64,000 nt of DNA from Porphyromonadaceae bacterium UBA7572. Lineage in GTDB: Bacteria > Bacteroidota > Bacteroidia > Bacteroidales > Muribaculaceae. The notes under the pieces were generated by a model that had not been told where the DNA came from, made no database searches, and worked only from the letters and a program-made list of their open reading frames with translations. The position numbers were made by a program, and so were the translations under genes. The stretch lies in the NCBI GenBank assembly GCA_002476625.1, contig DLLC01000070.1, positions 37,018 through 101,017 on the forward strand, written 5' to 3'. How positions within the stretch are numbered: the stretch's first letter is position 1; each line of letters starts with the position of its first letter. Positions 46,344-54,472 of the stretch are shown here, piece by piece.

Positions 46344-47453
46344 ATGAACATTCTCATCCTCAATCTCATTCTCTCCACTGCTGAAAAAGGCGTCATCAAA
46401 AAGCGTGCCTCCATTTCCGACACGATGATTTGCACCTTTGCACGAGGATTTGCGGCATTAGGCCACGCGGTCACCATTGTTGCAGCTGAAGAGTTTCGAC
46501 CTACGGGGAAGCTCCCCGAAGACGTGAAGATGGTGTTTTTGCCCTCACGAATGCCTAAGGTGTTCAAGCCCTCACTCCTTCCTTGGCCAATCGGGCTCGG
46601 CAAATACTTGAAAGGGAATTCAAGCAGCTTCCAGTTGGTCATCTCAAGCGAAGCATTCTCCATTGCCACTTTAATTGCCTCCAAATATTGCCCCGAAAAA
46701 CTTATCGTATGGCAAGAAATGGCGTATCATCAAAGAAAGATGAAAAAAATACCATCAAAGCTTTGGCACAACTTGGTGGTGCGATGCTATATCAACAAAT
46801 GTTTGGTGGTGGCACGGTCGGAAAGAGCGCTCCACTTCATCTCACATTACACCAAGTGCCTGGCCAATGAAATCGTAGACCATGGAGCCGATGGGCAAAC
46901 CCTCTACCCCTCCGAGGATTCCGACGACTCGTTCGTGATTGTATCACAGCTCATACCCAGAAAAAACGTAGGCACGATGATTGATACTTTTGCACGGTTC
47001 ATTGCCAATCCACCTTTTGCCCACTACAAGCTGCATGTGATAGGAGATGGAGTATTGGCCGGCAACATCAAGGAACAAATCAAAAAACGCCGTCTCTCCA
47101 GAAATGTGATTCTACATGGTTTCATGACCCACAAGCAAATGGCTTCATATTTGAGAAGCGCAAAAGCACTGCTGGTCAATACCAGTATGGACCTCAACAT
47201 GGTCACCATACCAGAGTCAATCATCAGCGGAACGCCCGTGGTGATGAACACGATGCCCACAACGGCAAACTTCGTCAACGACAACCATCTTGGAATAGCT
47301 AAAGACGGGTGGGATGAAAGCACACTCATCGAGCTAATCGCCTCCTACGACTCTTACCATGCAGCATGCATTAAAGCGCGAGACGGACTCACGAACATTG
47401 GTTGTGCAAAAAAGATGCTGAGCATCTTTGAACGATACATTAGCCAGCCATGA
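46344..47453 (+). CDS. Family 4 glycosyltransferase
   Basis: The protein has 369 residues. The GT-B fold has an N-terminal Rossmann half (MNILILNLIL... ISDTMICTFARGFAALGHAVTIVA). A C-terminal half has FVIVSQLIPRKNVGTMIDTF, LHVIGDGVLAGNIKEQIKK, VILHGFMTHKQMASYLRSAKALLVNT, then TIPESIISGTPVVMN in the position of the EX7E motif. It is a cytoplasmic or peripheral enzyme adding a sugar to the lipid-linked repeat unit. It ends 46 nt before the chimeric remnant. Confidence 0.9.
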   Translation: MNILILNLILSTAEKGVIKKRASISDTMICTFARGFAALGHAVTIVAAEEFRPTGKLPEDVKMVFLPSRMPKVFKPSLLPWPIGLGKYLKGNSSSFQLVISSEAFSIATLIASKYCPEKLIVWQEMAYHQRKMKKIPSKLWHNLVVRCYINKCLVVARSERALHFISHYTKCLANEIVDHGADGQTLYPSEDSDDSFVIVSQLIPRKNVGTMIDTFARFIANPPFAHYKLHVIGDGVLAGNIKEQIKKRRLSRNVILHGFMTHKQMASYLRSAKALLVNTSMDLNMVTIPESIISGTPVVMNTMPTTANFVNDNHLGIAKDGWDESTLIELIASYDSYHAACIKARDGLTNIGCAKKMLSIFERYISQP

Positions 47454-47494
47454 TAAAGAATATCGCACTTTTTCTGTACTCAACACTCATTATC

Positions 47495-47823
47495 AGCCTA
47501 TGGCACAAAAGATTTTACTTGTCAACAAATTCTACTATCCACGCGGTGGCGACTGCGTGGTGATGATGAACACCGAGTCGATGCTGCTCTCGGCAGGATA
47601 TGATGTAGCGGTTTACTCTATGCAGTACCCCGGAACGGTAGACTCTCCCTATAAAAAATATTTTGCCTCGGAAGTGAATTTCAGTGGCGGCATATCCGAA
47701 AAGCTGAATGGGCTGAAGCGCACATTGGGCTTGGGCGACATCCGCACTTCATTCAAGCGCATTCTTGACGATTTCAAACCCGATGTAGTGCACCTGCACA
47801 ACATTCATTCCTATCTCTCCCCC
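47495..47823 (+). repeat. 329-bp direct repeat, copy A (start of a GT4 gene)
   Basis: Aligns without any gap to 49514-49842; by hand I count about 32 differences (roughly 90% identity). The differences are clustered: 71 bp (47671-47741) and the first 43 bp are identical, while other patches differ at most codons. The similarity ends sharply after CTATCTCTCCCCC. Confidence 0.9.
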
Positions 47824-48451
47824 AAAACAGAACAAAGAGACATAGTTCTCATTAACCGATTTGTTGACGATAAAGAGGTTCGCGACTTGTTCAGCAAAGC
47901 CGCAGTGGTGGTCTATCCCTACATTTCAGCCACTCAAAGCGGCGTAATATCCATTGCCTCATATTTCAAGAAGCCTATTGTTCTTTCCGATGTGCCCTAT
48001 TTCAAGGAGGTGGCGAGTGGCTACGATGGCGTGTATTTTTTTCCACAACGGCGACACCAACGACATGGCACAAGCCATCAGCAAAGTCATCTTCAAAGCT
48101 AATAAGAATGTATTTGAAGGCTTCACCACCATATACTGCGACAAATTAAAATATCTTGACATCAACTTTGAAGACAACACGATAAAAAGCAGCAATATGA
48201 ATTTTTTTCTTCATGAATTTGCCTCTGAGGGGGCGGTTAGATTCGTCGACAACACTGTAGCAGTGAACGGTGGAAATGGACAACTCATGACACACTGGGC
48301 CAACAGCGACCTCTTGAACATGAAATTTCACCAACTGACTGTCTGTGACAACACCTTCATTGGAGTAAATGATGCAAACGACATGCTTCGCAATTTAAAA
48401 AATGTAGCAAAAAAGGCTGTAGCCCGTAACGCATACTATCAAAGTAAATGA
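47500..48451 (+). pseudogene. Three-part chimeric remnant: GT4 start, other GT4 end, beta-helix end
   Basis: Part 1 (47500-47823) encodes the first 108 residues of a GT4 almost identical to the one at 49519. Part 2 (47824 to about 48110) is the C-terminal quarter of a different GT4 (LSDVPYFKE region); the middle of the enzyme is missing. At a T7 run (48036-48042) the frame shifts: as sequenced it stops at 48102, but with six Ts it continues FFHNGDTNDMAQ into part 3. Part 3 (48113-48451) matches the last 108 residues of the beta-helix protein at 43347-45035. The stop overlaps the next start (ATGA, 48448-48451). Deletion products of recombination are the likely cause; a working protein is unlikely. 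Confidence 0.85.
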
Positions 48452-49407
48452 CAAAACAACGTATCGACACATTCGACATAGCACGCGCCATTTGTATTCT
48501 GCTTGTGGTGATCGGGCACTTCAACCCCGACAATGCGCCTGTATGGTGGAAAAACATCAACGCCTGCATCTATTCTTTTCACATGCCCATGTTTTTGTTT
48601 ATCAGTGGGTTTATTTACTCCTATCGCAACAAACAGAGCAGCTATCTGTCTTTTATCGGAAAAAAAGTGAAGCGACTGTTTGTGCCATATCTCATCACAT
48701 CATTCATCGTAATCAGCATCAAACTCCTTACGCAAGGCAACGCTTATGTGGAACATCCCGTAACAGCCCACACCTATCTTGAAGCGCTCTATCTGCCTGC
48801 CGCAGGCTACTATTTATGGTTTGTGTGGGCACTGTTCATCATGCTGGCTGTAGTCCACATTTTCCATAGCCACATAGCTCATGCGCTTCTGTTGGTTCTC
48901 TCAGTGTGGTTATACTTTCTCCCGTTTGATTTTCCACCCACATTCTGCTTGAAGGAATTTCAAAGACATTGGCCATACTTTATGTGTGGCGTGGTGCTTG
49001 CCGAGTATGAAATTCGCAAAGTGCTGCACACTAAATGGTTTTGGTGTGCATCCATCATCGGCTACGCAGCGCTCTATTACTTCCTCAACCCCACAGGGCA
49101 TACGCAATATTTCATCATTGCCATTGTCGGAATTGGAATGGTGAATAGTGTATCGTGCATTCTCAATCCGCTCACTTGGGCAAAACAGCGTATTTTTTTG
49201 CCTATTTCCATGGCAAGCTTCACCATCTATCTCTACCACACCACATTCAGTGGCTTTGCAAAAGCCGCTCTCATAAAATCACCGATGCTCGACGAATGGT
49301 TTATCGCTAAAGCGCTAATTGTGATACTCTGTGGCGTGATTTTTCCTCTGATTATGTATCGAGCAGTGAAAAAAGTGCCCATTTTAAAGTGGGCAATCGG
49401 TGAATAA
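48448..49407 (+). CDS. Acyltransferase family 3, polysaccharide O-acyltransferase
   Basis: The protein has 319 residues and about ten membrane helices. RIDTFDIARAICILLVVIGHF has the family's R and H, and FHMPMFLFISGFIYSY is the second hallmark. It would transfer acetyl (or a similar group) to sugars of the locus product. The start overlaps the stop of the beta-helix remnant, showing that a beta-helix/acyltransferase gene pair existed before the deletion. 111 nt without a gene follow. Confidence 0.9.
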   Translation: MTKQRIDTFDIARAICILLVVIGHFNPDNAPVWWKNINACIYSFHMPMFLFISGFIYSYRNKQSSYLSFIGKKVKRLFVPYLITSFIVISIKLLTQGNAYVEHPVTAHTYLEALYLPAAGYYLWFVWALFIMLAVVHIFHSHIAHALLLVLSVWLYFLPFDFPPTFCLKEFQRHWPYFMCGVVLAEYEIRKVLHTKWFWCASIIGYAALYYFLNPTGHTQYFIIAIVGIGMVNSVSCILNPLTWAKQRIFLPISMASFTIYLYHTTFSGFAKAALIKSPMLDEWFIAKALIVILCGVIFPLIMYRAVKKVPILKWAIGE

Positions 49408-49513
49408 GCCCATAATGATTTTTTTGGGGCAAGGAAATAGTCCCTATTCGCATCTATTCATAATAAAACGGCAAAATTTTCCGTTATTGTAAAAATAAAT
49501 AAAGTAAAGCGAT

Positions 49514-49842
49514 AGCCTATGGCACAAAAGATTTTACTTGTCAACAAATTCTACTACCCGCGCGGAGGCGACTGTGTGGTGATGATGAACACCGAGTCGA
49601 TGCTGCTCTCGGCAGGATATGATGTAGCGGTGTTTGCCATGCAGTATCCAGGCACAGCAGACTCTCCTTATAAGAGATACTTCGCAAATGAAGTGAATTT
49701 CAGTGGCGGCATATCCGAAAAGCTGAATGGGCTGAAGCGCACATTGGGCTTGGGCGACATACGCGTATCGTTTGAGCGCATTCTTGACGATTTCCAACCA
49801 GATGTAGTGCACCTGCACAACATTCATTCCTATCTCTCCCCC
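49514..49842 (+). repeat. 329-bp direct repeat, copy B (start of the intact GT4)
   Basis: This is the partner of 47495-47823, in the same orientation, and includes five bases before the ATG. Because the match starts at the gene start and stops abruptly inside the coding region, copy A looks like the derived, recombined copy. Confidence 0.9.
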
Positions 49843-50724
49843 ATTGTGGCACAGATGGCGCATGAGCGAGGCATTCGTGTGGTGTGGACACTGCACGACT
49901 ATAAATTGCTGTGCCCTGCCTACACTTGCACACGCGAAGGCCACCCCTGCGAACTTTGCTACACCGACAAAAGCAATGTGCTCAAGCACCGATGCATGAA
50001 AGGGTCGCTGGCAGCAAGTGCTATCGCCTGGCTTGAGGCGAAATGGTGGAGCCTAAAACGGCTTGAGGCCATCACCGACACTTTTATTTGCCCAAGCGAG
50101 TTTATGGCATCTAAAATGCAGCTCGGAGGGTTCGGTAAGCAGAAACTAAAAGTGCTGTGCAATTTCATCGACCCTCAAAAACTCGCCCTTCTTCAGCGCA
50201 CCGACGGAAGCGAGCGGAGCCACTACTACTGCTATGTGGGCCGACTGTCGGAAGAAAAAGGTGTGCGCACGCTGCTTGAAGCCGCCAAAGGCATTCACCA
50301 TGAGTTGCGCATAGCTGGTGGTGGTCCGCTTGCCGACGAGCTAAAAGAAAAATATGCAGCATTTCCTCACATCAAGTTTCTCGGTCACCTCGATGCTAAA
50401 GGCATTGCCTCGCTGCTGAGCAAAGCCAAATGTTCTGTAATCCCCTCAGAATGGTACGAAAACAATCCCCTCAGCGTGATAGAATCGCTTTGTGCGGGCA
50501 CCCCCGTAGTGGGAGCGGAAATTGGCGGCATTCCCGAACTGATTGACGAATCCACGGGCATCACCTTCGAGTCGGGCAATGCTGAAGCTCTTGCCGCCGC
50601 CATCGGAAAGGCCATGGACAAGCAATGGAGCCACCAAGCCATCAAGGACTGTTCCATCAGCCGCTTCTCGCCAGAGGGCCACCTAAGGGATTTAACGAAT
50701 ATTTACAACACATCAAAACACTGA
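49519..50724 (+). CDS. Family 4 glycosyltransferase
   Basis: The protein has 401 residues. The N-terminal half has KILLVNKFYYPRGGDCVVM, DVVHLHNIHSYLSP and RVVWTLHDYKLLCPAYTC with a cysteine pair (CTREGHPCELCY). The C-terminal half has YCYVGRLSEEKGVRTLLEA, LRIAGGGPLADELKEKY and SEWYENNPLSVIESLCAGTPVVGAEIGGIPELI (EX7E-like donor site). The first 324 bp are duplicated upstream in the chimeric remnant. It has no clear promoter of its own. Confidence 0.92.
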   Translation: MAQKILLVNKFYYPRGGDCVVMMNTESMLLSAGYDVAVFAMQYPGTADSPYKRYFANEVNFSGGISEKLNGLKRTLGLGDIRVSFERILDDFQPDVVHLHNIHSYLSPIVAQMAHERGIRVVWTLHDYKLLCPAYTCTREGHPCELCYTDKSNVLKHRCMKGSLAASAIAWLEAKWWSLKRLEAITDTFICPSEFMASKMQLGGFGKQKLKVLCNFIDPQKLALLQRTDGSERSHYYCYVGRLSEEKGVRTLLEAAKGIHHELRIAGGGPLADELKEKYAAFPHIKFLGHLDAKGIASLLSKAKCSVIPSEWYENNPLSVIESLCAGTPVVGAEIGGIPELIDESTGITFESGNAEALAAAIGKAMDKQWSHQAIKDCSISRFSPEGHLRDLTNIYNTSKH

Positions 50725-50795
50725 TATTCAATATTTTTGCGCACAATTATCGTGCATAAGTATACAATCATTTATGCACTATAATTATTTTTTCG

Positions 50796-50803
50796 TAACT
50801 TTG
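50796..50803 (+). promoter_or_regulatory. -7 box before the radical SAM gene
   Basis: TAACTTTG, 57 nt before the ATG at 50860, suggests a separate transcript for the radical SAM and following GT4 genes. No exact -33 TTTG is seen. Confidence 0.45.
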
Positions 50804-50859
50804 CACAATTATGCGGCACACTTTGGTGTGCTTTGATTACGTACGTATAAGCATCGAAT

Positions 50860-51873
50860 ATGAAAAATATAGTTCAAGGTAGTCTGATTACCACATTCCG
50901 CTGCAATGCAAAGTGCAACATGTGCAACATCTGGAAGCACCAGACCAAGCCGACAGAGGAAATAGACCCGTCATTCTACGAGAAGCTGCCTGCCGGCTTA
51001 AGAATCAACATCACCGGCGGTGAAGCCACTATCCGACAGGATATCGACAAAATTTTCGAGATCCTCTATCCAAAGTCGTCGTTGCTCGAATTAAGCACCA
51101 ATGGCTACAACACAGATAAAATTGTGGCTTTGGCCAACAAATACCCCAACATTCTTATTCGCGTGAGTGTGGAGGGACTCCCCAAAATCAACGATGAAAA
51201 AAGAGGGCTGAACAATGGGTTTGACCACGCTTTGCGCACAATGCTCGAGTTGAAAAAGACCAAGTGCAAAAACATTGGCTTCTCTGTAGTGATTTCTCCC
51301 GACAACTATATGGATCTCGTGTCGCTCTACGAGCTTTGCGTGGCACTTGATGTGGAACTGGGCAACTCTGCCGTGCACAACAGCTGGTATTTCCATAAGG
51401 ACGACAACCAAGTGGAGAGCGAAGAGGCGCTAAAGCAGCACGAACTGTTCGTGAAAGCACTGCTCACCAGTAAGCGCCGTCACCTGAAGGACCGCTTAAA
51501 AGACTACGGACGCGCCTACTTCAACCGATCCATTCACCGCAGGCTTCGTGGCGACGAGGCTGGCTACCGTCCTGCTTGTGGCGCGCTCACCGACTTCTTC
51601 TTCATCGACCCATGGGGCAACGTGTCGCCTTGCAACGGCAGCGGTGAAGAGTGGATAATCGGCAACATTAAGGAAAACAGCTGGGAGGAAATCATGGACA
51701 CGAACAGCAAAAAATACCAAGAGGCATTGGAAAAAGTGCGTTCTTGCCGCCGCAACTGCACCTTTATCGTCACCGAGCGTCACGACATGGTGCGCCGTCC
51801 ATGGATACCCATCAAGTGGATTATCAAGAATATGTGGCGAGCACGCAAAGGCAAAGACCTCTGCTGGGACTAA
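50860..51873 (+). CDS. Radical SAM protein with SPASM/twitch-like C terminus
   Basis: The protein has 337 residues. C15, C19 and C22 (CNAKCNMC) bind the SAM 4Fe-4S cluster, and NITGGEATIRQD is the SAM-binding GGE motif. The C-terminal part has CGALTDFFFIDPWGNVSPCNG and CRRNC plus a final LCWD, suggesting an auxiliary cluster as in SPASM or twitch enzymes. These usually modify peptides or sugars. Lying between two glycosyltransferases, it may alter a sugar or anchor of the polysaccharide, but no substrate peptide or partner is visible. It is unusual for such a locus. Confidence 0.85.
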   Translation: MKNIVQGSLITTFRCNAKCNMCNIWKHQTKPTEEIDPSFYEKLPAGLRINITGGEATIRQDIDKIFEILYPKSSLLELSTNGYNTDKIVALANKYPNILIRVSVEGLPKINDEKRGLNNGFDHALRTMLELKKTKCKNIGFSVVISPDNYMDLVSLYELCVALDVELGNSAVHNSWYFHKDDNQVESEEALKQHELFVKALLTSKRRHLKDRLKDYGRAYFNRSIHRRLRGDEAGYRPACGALTDFFFIDPWGNVSPCNGSGEEWIIGNIKENSWEEIMDTNSKKYQEALEKVRSCRRNCTFIVTERHDMVRRPWIPIKWIIKNMWRARKGKDLCWD

Positions 51874-51900
51874 TCGCTTCTATCCGCTACAAGCAAAATC

Positions 51901-52998
51901 ATGACCAAGATTGCTGTAATCGGGACACGGGGGTTCCCTGGCATACAGGGGGGAGTGGAAATGCACTGTGAGAACATATACCCGCGCATGACGGGCGTCG
52001 ATATCACCGTGTTTCGCCGCAAACCCTACCTCACTGAGGCTTCCATGGCATCTTACCCCGGAATCTCTTTCATCGACTTGCCCTCCACACGCATCAAGGG
52101 ATTTGAGGCGGTGTTCCACACTTTTATCAGCGCCTGCCACTGCATCGTGAGCAGGCCATCGGTGGTGCATATCCACAACATCGGTCCAGCCATGTTCGCC
52201 CCGTTGCTCCGTCTGGCAGGGCTCAAGGTGGTGCTCACCTACCACAGTCCCAACTATGAGCACAAGAAGTGGGGGCCACTGGCACGCACACTCCTGAAAA
52301 TGAGCGAGGCGCTGGCATTGCGGTACAGCAACCACATCATTTTCGTGAACAAGTTTCAACGGGAAAAATTTTCCGATAAGGTGAAGAAAAAATCATCGTA
52401 TGTGCCTAACGGAATCCCGGAGGCCACACGCAGCACAGCCACCGACTTCCTCGCCAGGCACGGCATAAAGCCAGGGAAGTATGTCCTGAGCGTGGGGCGC
52501 ATCACACCCGAAAAAGGCTTTGAATACCTTATCGAGGCAGCGCAGCAAATGCCCGAAATCAGCCAAGTGGTGATAGCCGGGGCAAGCGACCACGATTCCT
52601 CGTATTTTCAGACGCTCAAGCGGCTCGACACCCACGGAAAAGTGGTGTTCACCGGCTTTACATCGGGCGAAGACCTGCGCCAGCTCTACAGCCACGCGCG
52701 CCTCTATGTACTGTCGTCGGTGAACGAGGGCTTCCCGCTCGTGCTGCTCGAGGCCATGGCCTATGGGCTTCCGCTCACCGTGAGCGACATTCCTGCCACC
52801 CATCTTGTGGAATTACCACAAGCCACCTATTTCCAGAAGGCCAACGCCCAGGCCATGCGCCAGTGCATAGCCCGCCAGCTGGAGTCCAACCCACAAAGCG
52901 GCGCCCCTTCCACATACAACCTCGCTGACTTCAACTGGCAGACCATCGCCTCACGCACTCAAGCCATTCTGGAGCAAGCAGCACAAAGCCGAGAATAA
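51901..52998 (+). CDS. Family 4 glycosyltransferase, DUF1972/rhamnosyltransferase-like
   Basis: The protein has 365 residues. KIAVIGTRGFPGIQGGVEMHCENIYPRM is typical of the DUF1972-headed GT4 group, in which rhamnosyl- and related transferases occur. YVLSVGRITPEKGFEYLIEAA, VVFTGFTSGEDLRQLYSHARLYVLSS and NEGFPLVLLEAMAYGLPL form the donor half with an intact EX7E motif. It is the last gene of the polysaccharide locus, 27 nt after the radical SAM gene, and is convergent with ychF. Confidence 0.92.
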   Translation: MTKIAVIGTRGFPGIQGGVEMHCENIYPRMTGVDITVFRRKPYLTEASMASYPGISFIDLPSTRIKGFEAVFHTFISACHCIVSRPSVVHIHNIGPAMFAPLLRLAGLKVVLTYHSPNYEHKKWGPLARTLLKMSEALALRYSNHIIFVNKFQREKFSDKVKKKSSYVPNGIPEATRSTATDFLARHGIKPGKYVLSVGRITPEKGFEYLIEAAQQMPEISQVVIAGASDHDSSYFQTLKRLDTHGKVVFTGFTSGEDLRQLYSHARLYVLSSVNEGFPLVLLEAMAYGLPLTVSDIPATHLVELPQATYFQKANAQAMRQCIARQLESNPQSGAPSTYNLADFNWQTIASRTQAILEQAAQSRE

Positions 52999-53003
52999 AA
53001 GCC

Positions 53004-53033
53004 AGTAGGGACGCGAAATATCGCGTCCCTACT
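53004..53033. repeat. Perfect 13-bp-arm palindrome, copy 2 of the GACGCGA element
   Basis: AGTAGGGACGCGA and TCGCGTCCCTACT surround AATA. The core matches 14762-14779. It lies directly between convergent genes, joined to a tandem repeat, and could serve as a transcription end signal, though it has no T tract on either side. Confidence 0.75.
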
Positions 53034-53101
53034 CTAACTTCTAATCTCTAATTTCTAATCTCTAACTTCTAATCTCTAATTTCTAATCTCTAATTTCTAA
53101 T
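53032..53101. repeat. Five tandem copies of a 14-bp unit
   Basis: Units read CTCTAA(C/T)TTCTAAT at 53032, 53046, 53060, 53074 and 53088. The array runs up to and overlaps by one base the ychF stop codon (53101-53103). Two related units occur at 59191-59221. Confidence 0.9.
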
Positions 53102-54201
53102 TACACATTGAAACGGAACACCACGATGTCGCCGTCCTGAAACACATAGTCTTTGCCCTCAATGTGCATCTTGCCAGCCTCCTTCACGGCAGCCTCGCTG
53201 CCATAGGCTATGTAGTCGTCATACTTGATAACCTCGGCACGGATAAAGCCCCGCTCAAAGTCGGTGTGAATCACGCCTGCGCACTGCGGAGCCTTGCTCC
53301 CCTTGTGGAAAGTCCAGGCGCGCACCTCTTTAGGCCCGGCGGTGAGGAATGTTTCGAGATTGAGCAACGCGTAGGCGCTTTTAATCAGGCGGTTCACGCC
53401 ACTTTCCTTCAAGCCTATTTCCTGAAGAAACATCTGGCGCTCCTCATAGGTTTCAAGCTCAGCGATTTCACTCTCAGTTTGAGCCGCAATCACCAAGATT
53501 TGCGCATTCTCGTCCTTCACAGCCTCGCGCACCGCCTCCACATAGGCATTGCCACCGGCAGCCGCGGTGTCGTCCACATTACAAACGTAGAGCACAGGCT
53601 TGTTGGTGAGCAAAAACAGGTCGTGCGCCACCTTCTGCTCCTCCTTCGACTCAAGTTGCACCATGCGCGCGTTCTTGCCTTGCGAGAGCACATCACGGTA
53701 GCGGCTCATCACCTCAAACTGGAGCTTGGCATCGCGGTCGCCAGCTTTAGCCATCTTCTCAATGCGAGATATGCGACTTTCAATCGTCTCCAGGTCGCGG
53801 AGCTGAAGCTCTGTGTCGATCACCTCCTTGTCGCGCACAGGGTCCACGCTTCCGTCCACGTGGGTCACATTGTCGTCGTCGAAGCAGCGGAGCACATGAA
53901 TGATGGCGTCGGTCTCGCGGATATTTGCCAGAAACTTATTGCCCAGGCCCTCACCCTTGCTTGCGCCCTTCACCAGGCCGGCTATGTCCACAATTTCTAC
54001 GGTGGTGGGCACAATACGCTCCGGGTGCACGAGCTCGGCAAGTTTATTGAGGCGCTCATCCGGAACGGTGATAACGCCCACATTAGGCTCTATTGTACAG
54101 AAAGGGAAGTTTGCCGACTGCGCCTTGGCGTTCGACAGACAGTTGAAAAGCGTGGACTTTCCCACATTGGGAAGCCCCACGATACCACATTGGAGTGCCA
54201 T
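53101..54201 (-). CDS. ychF: Ribosome-binding ATPase YchF
   Basis: The protein has 366 residues, the family length. The G domain has CGIVGLPNVGKSTLFNCLSN (P-loop), VEIVDIAGLVKGASKGEGLGNKFLANIRETDAIIHVLRCF and VLYVCNVDD in the G4 place, which favours ATP over GTP. A coiled-coil insert and a C-terminal TGS domain (RAWTFHKGSKAPQCAGVIHTDFERGFIRAEV) complete it. It is a conserved translation and stress-linked ATPase. Its promoter is at 54232-54262. Confidence 0.97.
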   Translation of the reverse strand: MALQCGIVGLPNVGKSTLFNCLSNAKAQSANFPFCTIEPNVGVITVPDERLNKLAELVHPERIVPTTVEIVDIAGLVKGASKGEGLGNKFLANIRETDAIIHVLRCFDDDNVTHVDGSVDPVRDKEVIDTELQLRDLETIESRISRIEKMAKAGDRDAKLQFEVMSRYRDVLSQGKNARMVQLESKEEQKVAHDLFLLTNKPVLYVCNVDDTAAAGGNAYVEAVREAVKDENAQILVIAAQTESEIAELETYEERQMFLQEIGLKESGVNRLIKSAYALLNLETFLTAGPKEVRAWTFHKGSKAPQCAGVIHTDFERGFIRAEVIKYDDYIAYGSEAAVKEAGKMHIEGKDYVFQDGDIVVFRFNV

Positions 54202-54231
54202 ATTCTTATATCATTATTTTGTTTCTGGATG

Positions 54232-54262
54232 CAAAGTTACAAAAAACTTTAGCATTAGCCAA
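54232..54262 (-). promoter_or_regulatory. Promoter of ychF
   Basis: On the minus strand TTG (54262-54260), 20 nt, TAACTTTG (54239-54232), about 25 nt before the ATG after the start site. Confidence 0.65.
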
Positions 54263-54407
54263 TCATGCGCGCCCATAGCCGTGCTCTCCGTAGCGAACAC
54301 TCCCATGGCAAGCCTACCGCAATCACTAATTGACTGAAAATAATGCGTTTTTCTAAAAAAAAGAACCGAAAATGGAGACAATTGGACAAAAATGGATAAA
54401 AAATGAC

Positions 54408-54415
54408 TAACTTTG
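54408..54415 (+). promoter_or_regulatory. -7 box of the 1522-residue protein gene
   Basis: TAACTTTG, 57 nt before the ATG at 54473. The nearest TTG (54382-54384) is 23 nt away, slightly long. The 271-nt gap from ychF holds only these divergent promoters. Confidence 0.5.
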
Positions 54416-54472
54416 CAAACTACAATAAAAATCTAACTCAACTACTATAAATTTAGACACAATATAATAAAA

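Noticed and set aside
47428..47499. Upstream extension of the chimeric GT4 frame starting at a TTG
   Set aside because: The extension overlaps the end of the preceding GT4 gene; the duplicated copy shows that the true start is ATG at 47500.
49468..49486. Short hairpin AACGG...CCGTT after the acyltransferase gene
   Set aside because: Only a 5-bp stem and no T tract on the plus strand; too weak to call a terminator.
53032..53101. CRISPR array
   Set aside because: The units are 14 bp and directly adjacent, with no spacers and no cas genes.
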